A stretch of DNA of 64,000 bases from the NCBI GenBank assembly GCA_950097015.1, contig CATNEN010000038.1, positions 5,191,001 through 5,255,000 on the forward strand. Reading direction: 5' to 3'. Shown one piece after another: positions 1-10,741 of this stretch. Every line of letters begins with the position of its first letter. The first letter of the stretch is position 1. The stretch comes from Macrostomum hystrix. Taxonomy: Eukaryota > Platyhelminthes > Macrostomidae. The notes under the pieces were generated by a model. The model was not told where the DNA came from. It searched no databases and saw only the letters and a list, made by a program, of their open reading frames with translations. A program made the translations under genes and the position numbers.

Positions 1-1943
1 CAAACACAAGTTTATCGCCTTACTAGCACGGGAAACGACGCTATTTGATAAGGCAACAGCTTGTTCAGGAATTTTACAGTTTATTTAACGGCTTACAATC
101 GCCTGGACTATTTCAGCATTCGTGCTAGCTCCAACCCCAATTTGAAGCTTCTCTATACCTCCCGGCCGTCCCCATGTTATCCGGGTCCTTCTCCCAATCC
201 AGTTTTCCCCTCGAGTGAGCTTCTCTATGCTTTCTAACGGCGCCAGGGCGATGTTGGGATTCAGTGCATGGCTGCATATTGGGGGAGGTAGTTGCCGAGG
301 GCAGCAGCTGCCAATTGTTGGAGCCTCGAGAGGGCGGCGTCATATAAGTCTGCGATTCGGTTTCTGTTTGTTGCCTGAGGCACACCTTCCCACTTCACAT
401 GCACGCTCACACACACTTACGCATATTTTTCCTATACTACCTTGAAGGCTGACGCCGCTAAAAATCAGAAATGGAATTCGCGTCAACCCCACCGACAGGG
501 GGAAGCCCGCATTAATAACGGGTCACCGAACCGGCCCACCACACACCGCCCTCTCGCCTTCAGGCACTCGCGTCAGCCAATCTGGCTAAATCCAAGCAGA
601 CTTTCAAGACTATCTGTCCGACTGAATACCGTCTAACATCTGGTGATAAGATATAGCAGCGGTCAAAGCTTTTATCACCTTTGCGAACAAAATCATTATG
701 GAATGGCATAGGAATACTAAAATGAAAATATCTTGTCGAAACGGAGGCAATCATTACTAAATTACAAGGACGCAAGACTCTCATTTATTCTTGATAAACA
801 ATTTACTTGAATACTGAATTTAAGGAAACGTACATTGCAAGGATACAGTGTCACTTATTGGTAGTTTTTTATAATCAAATTCATCCATTTTGAGCCATTT
901 TTGACAACGGTATCAGATGTATCGATTAACAATAGAAAGACACATGCGAGCCTATTTTAGGAGATACAGAAAATGTGAGTATTTGAAATGCCCTCATGGT
1001 CGCTCCACTGTTTAAGACTGTCAGTTGGCTTAAAAGAAAATTTTAGCGCAAAGGCAGATCAATGACTTATTATTTGTTGTTAAGTAGTCTCCTAAATGAT
1101 GTAAGAAAATGTACGGATGAGCAAGGATTCAAATGAGTCCTAAATGCAGCATCTTTAGATAATTGCCAGTTTGAAGATATCCGAAACTTACTGATATGAT
1201 AATTGCTGATATTACCATGTATCAAATTTATCTTTTAAAGAAATGAAACATAACTTCGTGTACTCAAGAGTCTAAAAAATATGGTTAGTATACAATACCC
1301 CATCCCCATTCTCTCAGGATCAGGAGTATTTCTTTGCTTTTACTTGATCTAACTGCTCTAGAATGAGCTTTCCATCGGCCCAGAAACCCTTTCGCTCCAT
1401 CATGAATCCCTGCTCAGCACCACCCTTTAAGCATCGGCAGAGAGCAGTGCTGTCGCTTCTATACAGCTGCGGGCAATAATTTCCGCGATCAACATCCGAC
1501 AAAAATCCCCCAAAAGATTATGAGCACGACTAAGTCGCATTATTCCGCTGAGTCCGAGCCGGGCTTGGCGTCAGAGCTCAGAGGCTTGTATGCGGACGGC
1601 CTTCTTCTGGTCAATTTGATTCAAAGCTTGCTTGGTCAGAAATGAGCTTTCTGGGGCCCTTTGATGGTTGCGTAATAGCGATCCAGGGAGGATATGAATT
1701 GCACGAAGCTCTGCAAGATCCCGCGGCAAGTTCGTGGCGTCGCGAGCTTTAATCCGAGCACCAGAGATTTTCGGACAAGACCTAGCCGGGCTAATTCGTG
1801 CGAAAAATTTCATTTTTTGCGGTCAAGCTTTTCGGGATCACTCTCACGTTCAACGCATGGCGGCGTGCCGGAATTGCTAGCTGGGTTTTAGGTGCTGTCT
1901 GGAGTCCATGCGCAATTCAAAACTGTTTAAGTAAAATAAATGC
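1..1943. other. Left edge, no confident gene
   Basis: I see no gene that I can support here. On the minus strand 1320-1813 has coding-like composition: a short open stretch ends in a TGA at 1320 and contains the residues GFWADGKLILEQLDQ, and another open stretch lies at 1571-1813. I could not connect these by convincing splice sites or assign a family. They may be terminal exons or the decayed remains of a gene. The rest is AT-rich non-coding sequence. Confidence 0.4.
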
Positions 1944-1955
1944 GCTTGTACGAGA

Positions 1956-2272
1956 TAATAATAATTAATAATAATTGATTACGCCTGCCCCAATTGGGTC
2001 AGATGTGCAGCCGACAGCACAGCCGCAGCAAATACGCATCTGAAGGTTGCGTACAGCTGTTTAGTCCATGGACTGGGGGGACGCCACACCCACCTTCAAT
2101 TATCCCAGCTGATGCTGGTACTAATTTAACAGCTGGGTGAACTGAAGCAATGCAGAGTTAAGTGTCTTGCTAAAGGACACTAATTGTTCCAGTGGAGTCG
2201 GGAATCGAACCCCCGACCTTTAAGTCCTGAGTCCACTAGTCTACAACCTCCCAAGGCTACAACCTCTCCTAT
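1956..2272 (-). mobile_element. tRNA-derived SINE, family B, full copy
   Basis: On the minus strand the element starts with a tRNA-like head holding an A box (TAGACTAGTGG) and a B box (GGTTCGATTCC). A unique body follows, and the 3' tail is made of AAT/ATT repeats. A 12-bp target-site duplication GCTTGTACGAGA flanks it at 1944-1955 and 2273-2284. The body has a palindromic stretch around CCATGGACTG and a block with AGTGTCTTGC that recalls conserved central domains of some widespread marine invertebrate SINEs; that likeness is from memory. Related copies lie at 36504-36816 and, as a fragment, 56930-57045. Confidence 0.85.
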
Positions 2273-2284
2273 GCTTGTACGAGA

Positions 2285-2979
2285 GCATATATAAGTAAAA
2301 AAAGTTAGTTTGATTTATATCTTCTACTTTGAATAAAAAACTTGAATAATTAAAAACCGTACAGTACAATAAATTTTCAGTATTTTGGTTTCTAGAGTCA
2401 ATGTTGTCACACAATGTTGTCAATTAACTGCAGCAGCAGCATTTCATTCTGAATTTTCTCTTTAGTTCTTCTGTATTCTCTTTGCTCTTTAGTAGTGTCG
2501 TAGGTTTATTAGTAGTATCTTGAGGTTTTGAAGTCAGTTTATTTCTGCAGCAGTCACTACAGTTTCGGTTATTTATTTTTTAAGAATCAAAAAGCAAACA
2601 AAATAACTTAAAATAAAAATATTTGATTAAAATTAATTAGTGTGCAGGTTAATAGCGTTCTAAACAAAATTAAAAAAATATCATTGAACCGTCGTTAGAA
2701 GTGCAAATGACTTTTTTCAGATCATTTTCATGACCTTAAAGAATTATAGTTGCTAATTAAAAATTACGCGTAAAAAATATTTTTGCTTAAAATTAATTAG
2801 TGTATCTTCAAACTATGAGCTATTTAAAATAGTCATTGTTTAGTCATTAATTTGATTATTGTGTGCTTTCTATGGTGCTTCAGTGCCGTTCTGAGAGAAA
2901 AAAGAAAATTTTTTTGCGAGAAGCCTTCTCTTTTAGTTAAAATTTTCTTTTGTTCAATTTATATGCCGACGTAGAGGAC
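2285..2979. other. AT-rich intergenic stretch
   Basis: AT-rich sequence downstream of the Toll-like receptor stop codon, presumably including its 3' UTR. I see no gene, repeat array or clear AATAAA signal close to the stop. Confidence 0.5.
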
Positions 2980-5900
2980 TCAAACGGTCTCTCGCCGGTA
3001 GAGCACGCTGTCAAGCCATCCGACCAAAGCCTCAGCGCAATCCTCGGCTGTGGCGTCGAACCAGTTCTGCGGGACAATGTCGCCTCCGTCATCCAGTCGA
3101 TGATTTGCTAGCGCCTGGTAGCGCGCTTTCAATCTGTCATCCACCTGCAACGTCAATGCAAAGAGGCGAAGGTAGTGCAGCCTCATCACTATTGTTGAGA
3201 ATTTATATACCAGTATTTAAGCCATATGATTATTCGTCTCACCTGTCCGACGAGAATCACAAGCAGACGACGTTTGAATGTGTTGGCAGCGAGAAAGGAC
3301 TGGAACTCCACCTGTAGAGCTGCCTCATCCTTGAGCCAATTGAGCAGGTCATTGCTGAGCAGCAGCACAAACTGCCGAGTTCTCTTCATAAGAGAGCCAT
3401 TGAACCTGTCGGCTGTTGTGGCCGTGTCAAAGTTTTTGGGCCAGCTGGCAACCAGAGCCGCATCGTTGGTACCCAGTCGGAGACCAGAAAGTCGCCCAAC
3501 AATGTTCTCAATAATGGTGCTCGTTGTGCTGGACAGCTCAGCACAAGAACCAAGGACAGAGATAATGAAGACCTCACACACACCATCCGAGTGGAATGGA
3601 GGCCAGTCTTGGTTGCTGGGTTTCAAGGGGCTTCCTGAAATGCCCGAGTTCTCATAATATGGTAAAGTATAGAACACAATACGCAACCAACCCATTTAGA
3701 CCAACTATTGCACGGCTTGTTCAAAAACCATTCAGTTCAAGTTGAAATAATGGAATTGGTGCTTAATTGTCGCACTTACGAATGAATAGTTTTCATTTCA
3801 TAATCAAACTTCAGAAATCTTGGTTTCTTCAGAAATATTAGGCTTTCTACACAAAAATTTGTTTAAATTTAGCATGTTACGGTTTATTGGTTCATTTAAA
3901 AACCCCCCAGTTAATTTGGTTGCTAAAGCGACTTACTCAAGACCTCGCTATGTCGTTCAACGTCAATGATGAGGGGTGCTTGCTCGTCTCTAGACATGTC
4001 AGCCAATTCCGCAGGCGGCTCCGAAGCGAAATACTCAAAATTGCGCTCTTCCGGGACATGCTGAGCGATACTAGCGGAAGCAACCATGGCGTCTTTGCTT
4101 CGTATCCGCTCAATCAGCCGATACTCCCAGTCCACAGAGTTGTACACGATATCGCTGCCTGAGAGGATTCTTTGAAGAGTTTTGAAGCCCTGTACGTCTT
4201 CGGGTCCGAGGTGTCTCTGTCTGTGTAGCGAGACTCTGCGAGAGCTCAGACGCAGAAATACTATGTCTCTGAAAGGATTCCGACCTACATTGTCGAGCTC
4301 TCGAATCACCTGTAACAAGGCGAGGTACTGAGTGTCTAGGAATCTCTCTGACAGTGCCACCACCACCTTACTGCTGAACTTGGCTCCTTCAGCTGGACAG
4401 TCGAAGTAGGTGAGTGGCGATGAGCACAAATCCGAGTACAAGAAGCTCTCCGGAACGCACAGCTCGAGCTCGTCGCCTCCGGAAGCACCGCGCACGCAGT
4501 TTAGCACATCAACCAGGCAGTCCTGGTCTCTGTCGGCTGCCCACAGCATCGCATCGTAGGGAAGCGATTCGCGCAACATCTGCCGTTGCTGCCGTCGGTC
4601 GCGCTGGTACTTCAGGAGAACAAGAACTCGGACTACGGCGAGCAGTCTGTGGCGACGCCTTATGGCAAAACTCACGAGACAGAGCAGTGCAAGAAAGAGG
4701 GCTGCAGTTAGAACGCTCAGAGCGATCAGCTTCCGCTGTTCCACCGTCGTATTTTCCATGAGAGCGCACAATTTGATCAATCTGCCTTCATCGTCTACAG
4801 GATAGCCGCCGCCGCTTGAAGCGCTTAAGTACTTGCAGCTTTCTCTCCACCGGGCATTTTCCTTGTTTTCCTTGCAAGCGTCTATAATGGCTTGGTCGAC
4901 AGTGCACTCCATTTGCTGATAATCGGACACGATCTGACTTGTTTGGGAAATATACAGCAGAGTACTGTGTAATTTCATCCACATAGAATTGCAGGAACAT
5001 TGCCATGAATTGTCTCGTAGTGTGACTTCCATGAGACTTGGCAGGCAGTTGTTTTTTAGAATTTCAGAGTCAAGTTGCCGCATGTTGTTGCCGTGCAGTG
5101 CCAGGGTTTTTAGGGAATCAGCGAAAAAGCAAATCGAGTCCATGAGTAGACTCTGAATATTATTGTCGTTTAAAAATATGACTTTTAAAGCATGACTAAA
5201 ACGAAACGCGTATTTTTCTACCGAGAACACCTGACTGTTGTTTAAATACAGGAACTGCAACTCCGATGACATCTTTGGCTGACTCCATTTAAAAGTGCCA
5301 CTAGAAATTCGACGCAGGTTGTCTTGACTGGTGACGTTCGACATGTCGATTTTCTTTACTGGATAGTCGATAACGATTTGCGCAACTTCAAGAGGACGAT
5401 TTTGGCACTGAAGGTTCGAGAATCCCCACTCTTCGCTGTGGTAGCAGGAGCAGCCCCTCAGACAGGCCACCAAGCAGTTGGACGGAGACTTGTGAGTTCC
5501 GTTCTCAAATATGCAGTATTTGCTAGGCAGGCTCTGCCTCCAGCCGCGCTCAAAGTTGCACAGAAACTGGCTTGATTTCGCTTCTCGCAGCGTCTGGCTC
5601 ACTTTGCCCTGAGTCGGGTCAAATATGTAGCAGTGTGTTTCATTTAACTCGTTCTCTGGGATTCTGGGATAATTGTAAGCCGCATGATCCCTCCAGACTG
5701 TGCTCTCCTCTAGAAATATCTTGGAGAATACACTAATGCAATCACAGATGAGTTGTCTAGCCTGGCCTGTTACGTGCAGGACAACTCTTGAGCCGAGAGT
5801 TGCTCTTTGTGGCATGCGCATGCTGTCATAGTGGATGTGCTGCAGGTCATTGTTTGATAAGTCGACTGATTCCAGATGATGGGTGGCGTTAAATGAATCT

Positions 5901-8004
5901 TTCTCAATAGCATTAATTTTGTTGTTGGCCAGCTTGACTCTTATCAGATATGGAGACTTGGGCAGAGACTGCAACTCAATATTCAAAATTGTGTTGTTCT
6001 GTACGCTAATTTCCTCCAGTCGGTAGAGACTGCTCAACAGAAAGTAGGATAACTTGTTGTTGTCCAAGTTCAACTTAAGAAGACTTTTTGTGAGCAGCGA
6101 CTGCGAGAAGGCGACTTCGTTGATGTTGAGAATTTGGTTGCCCTGAAGGTGAAGCTCGGCAAGCTTGACCTGCGGTGAAGTGAGTTCAATGCAGAATTAT
6201 ATGCCATAAAGTAGTGGGGACAGGAATGACTCAAATTTAAGGTCAAACTATTCGATTAATCATCAAAGTTTTGAATGACATCAACTACTCACCATACAAA
6301 GATTAAGTGCTATCAAACGAATGTCTTAACTTGCCGCTACCAGCAAGTGCCTGGCTAGATCAACACTTCATTGCCTCAGTCTATAGCACTGTATGTCTAG
6401 GCATCGCACGTAGTGTGCCACTAATATTCTCAAAAGTTCCCTAAGTTGAGGCGGAGTATAGTACAGACCCTATCAACACGTTACATGTAAAATATTAGTT
6501 TGCTCATCCAAACCTGGTACCAAGGCTGAATTTCGCCAATCTGATCGATTTTGTTGTAAGACAGGTCTAGCACCTTCAGTACCTGCGCCGAGCCTCTGAA
6601 CCAATAGCAGTGTCGGTTAGGCCCGTTTTTAGTGCTGTTGTCTACAGGCGGAGGCCAGCAGATCCAATCGCGGTACAGACTGCTGATGTAGTTGTGACTC
6701 AAATTGACATGTTCCAGGTTGCTAAATAGACTGAGCGAGTAGGGGATTTCAGCGAGGTTGTTGAATGCCAGATTCAGGTAACTGAGACCGAGGCTCCAAG
6801 GAACTCGCTGGAGCTTGTTCTTCAGCTTGGAACTGTTGTGATTTGCCTGATAGCCGAACACCAAGGAGAAGCTGATATTCTCAGCATCCATCATATCGTA
6901 CAGGTAGGTTATTCTACTCAAGCGCCCAATGTCATTGTATATATTTTCTAACTTTTCTATGGCATTTAGTGTTAGATTATTACTCGAGTACGGCTGGTGA
7001 GCTGTTGGGCTCGACGTCTGTTGACTGTCGATAAAAATGTTTAAAGCTTCGAGCGCTACCTGCAGTGCATCGTCTCCAAATGTGGAGACGTTGCAGTAGT
7101 TCATGGTCAGGCTTTCGATGGCTCTGAGTGCCATGATGCCCTCTATTGACACCCAGGTGATCGGCGAGTTCTTTATCGAAATGCTTCGCAGCTGTGTGCA
7201 CCTGTGCAACACGTACACAGGTAAATACCATATGTCTACGCTGTCCATGTGAAAGAAAGTCAACCAACAGTCCGACTCGTTGAAGTCGTTGGGGTAGTTG
7301 AGGTCGACGGTGTAGTAGCCACCAACTCCAGGCCTCTCAGGAATGCCAAACTGAGCCACCTCCATTTTGTGAGTAAGATTCACACGCTCCAATTTGAGCT
7401 GACTGGGGCCAACATCCAGGCTGGTCACCTGGCAGTTCTCTACGGTCACATCAGGTGGCGGAAAAACCTGCAGAATATTGTTGGGTAATTCAAACTTTCA
7501 TATTTGAGATGATTCCCAAGTTTTCTCTCGAAGAGAACCCAGTTTTATATATTACGAGTGCGACAACTCCTCTGACAATAGCTTTCTCTGATTAAATAAA
7601 GTGCTCACACTTCTATCGTGAGCCTGGTAGTGCTTTCGAGTGAGTTCTCGCAGATCAACCCTCACACACTCGCGGCACCCGGAGCAGTTGATGGCGAGAT
7701 GGGCCGTGATTCTTCTAGAAACTTCTGAGCAGTTGATGGCGTGCTCAGGCCTGCGTTGGCTTTTGTCTGTCGCATTGTAGATCCCGCATGTGTAGTCGTA
7801 CTCAGACGGATGGCCGGAGTCGCAGAGACACTCGAACATTTCGTGGTAATTTTCGACGAAGAACACATAGCTGCCTTGGAGATTTTCTGCTGGTGTGGCT
7901 GACTGCTCACCGCTTGATTTCAGTGCTCCCAGAGGCGGGCAAAGCAGAAGGATTGCCAAGGTCAGTAAACACAGGTGAGAATTAGAAATGTCAACGCGTT
8001 TCAT
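2980..8004 (-). CDS. Toll-like receptor, predicted tandem-TIR form
   Basis: The model has five exons: 8004-7609, 7467-6514, 6169-3937, 3634-3243 and 3144-2980. All joins keep phase and give 1379 residues. Exon 1 starts with MKRVDIS, a signal peptide and a cysteine-rich N-terminus. Exons 2-3 encode leucine-rich repeats, an internal LRRCT/LRRNT cysteine cluster (CSCYHSEE region) typical of protostome-style Toll receptors, more repeats, a last LRRCT (WQCSCN) and a membrane helix at about 930-953. TIR domain 1 follows (about 988-1130, box 1 YDAMLWAA, box 2 poorly conserved). Exons 4-5 encode a second TIR-like fold (about 1214-1370; CEVFIISV, RQFVLLLSND, RRLLVILVGQ). Exon 3 ends at a strong GTAAGT donor; if it is not used, a stop at 3923 follows at once and the product has one TIR. 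Known role of the family: innate immune or developmental signalling at membranes through TIR adaptors. Receptor identity is firm; the exon 3-4 junction is inferred. Confidence 0.88.
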
Positions 8005-8710
8005 CTGCTTCGTGTCCTGTTGGAAGCGGTGATGTTGAAAATGCTTTTTGCAAAACTAAGCTCGAACTACGACTTCACTCGCGTGGTCGCTTAATAACAG
8101 TTTACACGCAAATATAGCTGGAAGCGATGGATAAATTTATAAATGATTACGCCTTGATGTTCCAGCACAGACTGTGACACCATGGGCCAATTAAGCTTGT
8201 AGAACTTCTGTTTTAGCTACTTAGATTGTGATCGCTGCTAGTCCAATATGCTTTTAGCTATGTTTAGCTGGCTCTTCACTGTCGCCCTGGACGACGATTG
8301 GTGAGGTAGGAATGCTATAAGCACAGCTTAAGTAGGTATTTGATTCTAGTACGGAAATAGGAGATGAAATGAGAATGTGATACGGCTTTGTTCGTACGAC
8401 TTTTTCTTCTTTATAAGGGCTATCATGTTATTTGCGTTGGTGAGTAAATTATTTTTACACGAATACGACATACATATTTAGGCATTTAAAATATCATTTG
8501 AGTTGTACGAGCAGAAATACCTCTATGCAGATTTTTAAGACACAACTGTAGCTTATGCTACTTAATGTGATGTATTGCAACTAAAATAGTGGTATATTTT
8601 TGTTGTTGTTATATGGTTGTAGCATTCCTTGAAGGTCGAAAACTCGACTCCCAGCTTCACTGGAACAATTCGTGTCTTTTACAGACACAACTCTGCGTTG
8701 CTTCAGTTCA
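8005..8710. other. Upstream region of the Toll receptor
   Basis: Non-coding sequence between the receptor start codon and the next minisatellite. It should contain the receptor promoter, but I see no TATA-like or other motif I would defend. Confidence 0.4.
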
Positions 8711-9534
8711 GTTCCCAGGTTTCCTGGTTCCCAGGTTTCCTGGTTCCCAGGTTTCCTGGTTCCCAGGTTTCCTGGTTCCCAGGTTTCCTGGTTCCCAGGT
8801 TTCCTGGTTCCCAGGTTTCCTGGTTCCCAGGTTTCCTGGTTCCCAGGTTTCCTGGTTCCCAGGTTTCCTGGTTCCCAGGTTTCCTGGTTCCCAGGTTTCC
8901 TGGTTCCCAGGTTTCCTGGTTCCCAGGTTTCCTGGTTCCCAGGTTTCCTGGTTCCCAGGTTTCCTGGTTCCCAGGTTTCCTGGTTCCCAGGTTTCCTGGT
9001 TCCCAGGTTTCCTGGTTCCCAGGTTTCCTGGTTCCCAGGTTTCCTGGTTCCCAGGTTTCCTGGTTCCCAGGTTTCCTGGTTCCCAGGTTTCCTGGTTCCC
9101 AGGTTTCCTGGTTCCCAGGTTTCCTGGTTCCCAGGTTTCCTGGTTCCCAGGTTTCCTGGTTCCCAGGTTTCCTGGTTCCCAGGTTTCCTGGTTCCCAGGT
9201 TTCCTGGTTCCCAGGTTTCCTGGTTCCCAGGTTTCCTGGTTCCCAGGTTTCCTGGTTCCCAGGTTTCCTGGTTCCCAGGTTTCCTGGTTCCCAGGTTTCC
9301 TGGTTCCCAGGTTTCCTGGTTCCCAGGTTTCCTGGTTCCCAGGTTTCCTGGTTCCCAGGTTTCCTGGTTCCCAGGTTTCCTGGTTCCCAGGTTTCCTGGT
9401 TCCCTGGTTTCCTGGTTCCCAGGTTTCCTGGTTCCCAGGTTTCCTGGTTCCCAGGTTTCCTGGTTCCCAGGTTTCCTGGTTCCCAGGTTTCCTGGTTCCC
9501 TGGTTTCCTGGTTCCCAGGTTTCCTGGTTCCCAG
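8711..9534. repeat. 16-bp minisatellite, about 51 copies
   Basis: Near-perfect tandem array of the unit GGTTCCCAGGTTTCCT. A few units carry CCTGG instead of CCAGG near the right end. Because 16 is not a multiple of 3 and the unit has no stop in any frame, all three plus-strand frames are open and encode the same 16-residue periodic peptide. The very high identity points to recent expansion or ongoing homogenisation. Confidence 0.97.
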
Positions 9535-10741
9535 GGATTATTTTTAGTACAGATTTCAGTTTACGCTTAAGAGCTATGCTATTATCTGTTTATAATTATT
9601 TTTCCTGTTTATACATTTAAATGTGCATGCTACTTAATTTTTCTTTTCTATAGCAGCAGCAAGCAAAATAAACAAAAATGGCGAACACGAAGAGACGCTA
9701 TAATTTGTATGTGCATAGAGTTAAAATTCATGCCTAATAACTCCATAAAAAGTGTGCGCTCTCTAATAGATACATGTACAAGGCAGAGCGCATGAACTGA
9801 AGTTCCCCAACGCTAATTAAAACGTACACCGTCTTATCTTTACCCGCTTTCATTTCTCATTTTTTTCTCATTGTTGTGCTGTACCTATTGCTTAGATAGT
9901 CCACTCCATGCATTTTAGTGTCGTTTTGCTAAGTATTTTTTTAACCAATTAATTTATCAAGTGTTTAGACACATCTTTCAGACACAAAAAGTTCAAAGAA
10001 AAGGTACTCATTCAACCAAAAAGTTTTTTGCTTCCAAGGACTTTCCGAGGACTTTCCGTGGAATGGCCGTGGATTTTTCCCGTACTTTTCCAGAGTTTCA
10101 CAGAATAAAGTGACATTTTTGCATTTTATAGTGACCATTGGAAGCAATTGATTACAAAAACGAAATAATTTTACTTCGTTAAATTTTCGATATTGACTTT
10201 TTACAGTACGAAGGATCTGCTTTGCTAACGTATAACAAATTCATTAAGTAATAGGTAGTCTATACACGTCTAAAATTAAGTACCTCATGAGCAAATATGA
10301 CTAAATATCGACGAAAACAACCTGTTTCAGTGCCAAGAAAACACAACAAGGTTTACTTCATTTCCAAAGCAATTTGTGAACAAATCTCGATATGGAAATT
10401 GGTTGTTATATACTGAAGTAAAGTTCACAGCAGTTAAACAAGCATCAGTGTAGACGCATGTGAGTTCCGATGTGCAAAATTCAGTTAAAACAAGGTCTAT
10501 AGTACCACGCATGAAAAGTCGCAAAAAATATTAATCAAAGTTTAAATCACGACGCCTTTCCTCAAATTGATGGCAGCATAAACCTGTTAAGCTGGGAACG
10601 AGACTATTTCTAGCTCCTGTTCTTTGGGCTACTCACACTGAAGACACGAGAGCGAGAGAGAAAATAGTGTTAGCTTGCAAAAAAATAGTCGAGCAAAAAC
10701 TGTTAGTTGATGTATAGTACTTTTAGTTCTTTTGTGTCACT
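9535..10741. other. AT-rich intergenic stretch
   Basis: No gene or repeat array recognised. Several short open frames are present but look random. Confidence 0.45.

Noticed and set aside
8589-9620. Three overlapping plus-strand open frames of about 290-343 residues
   Set aside because: They are the same 16-residue periodic peptide read in three frames from a 16-bp minisatellite; no coding flanks or splice sites support them.
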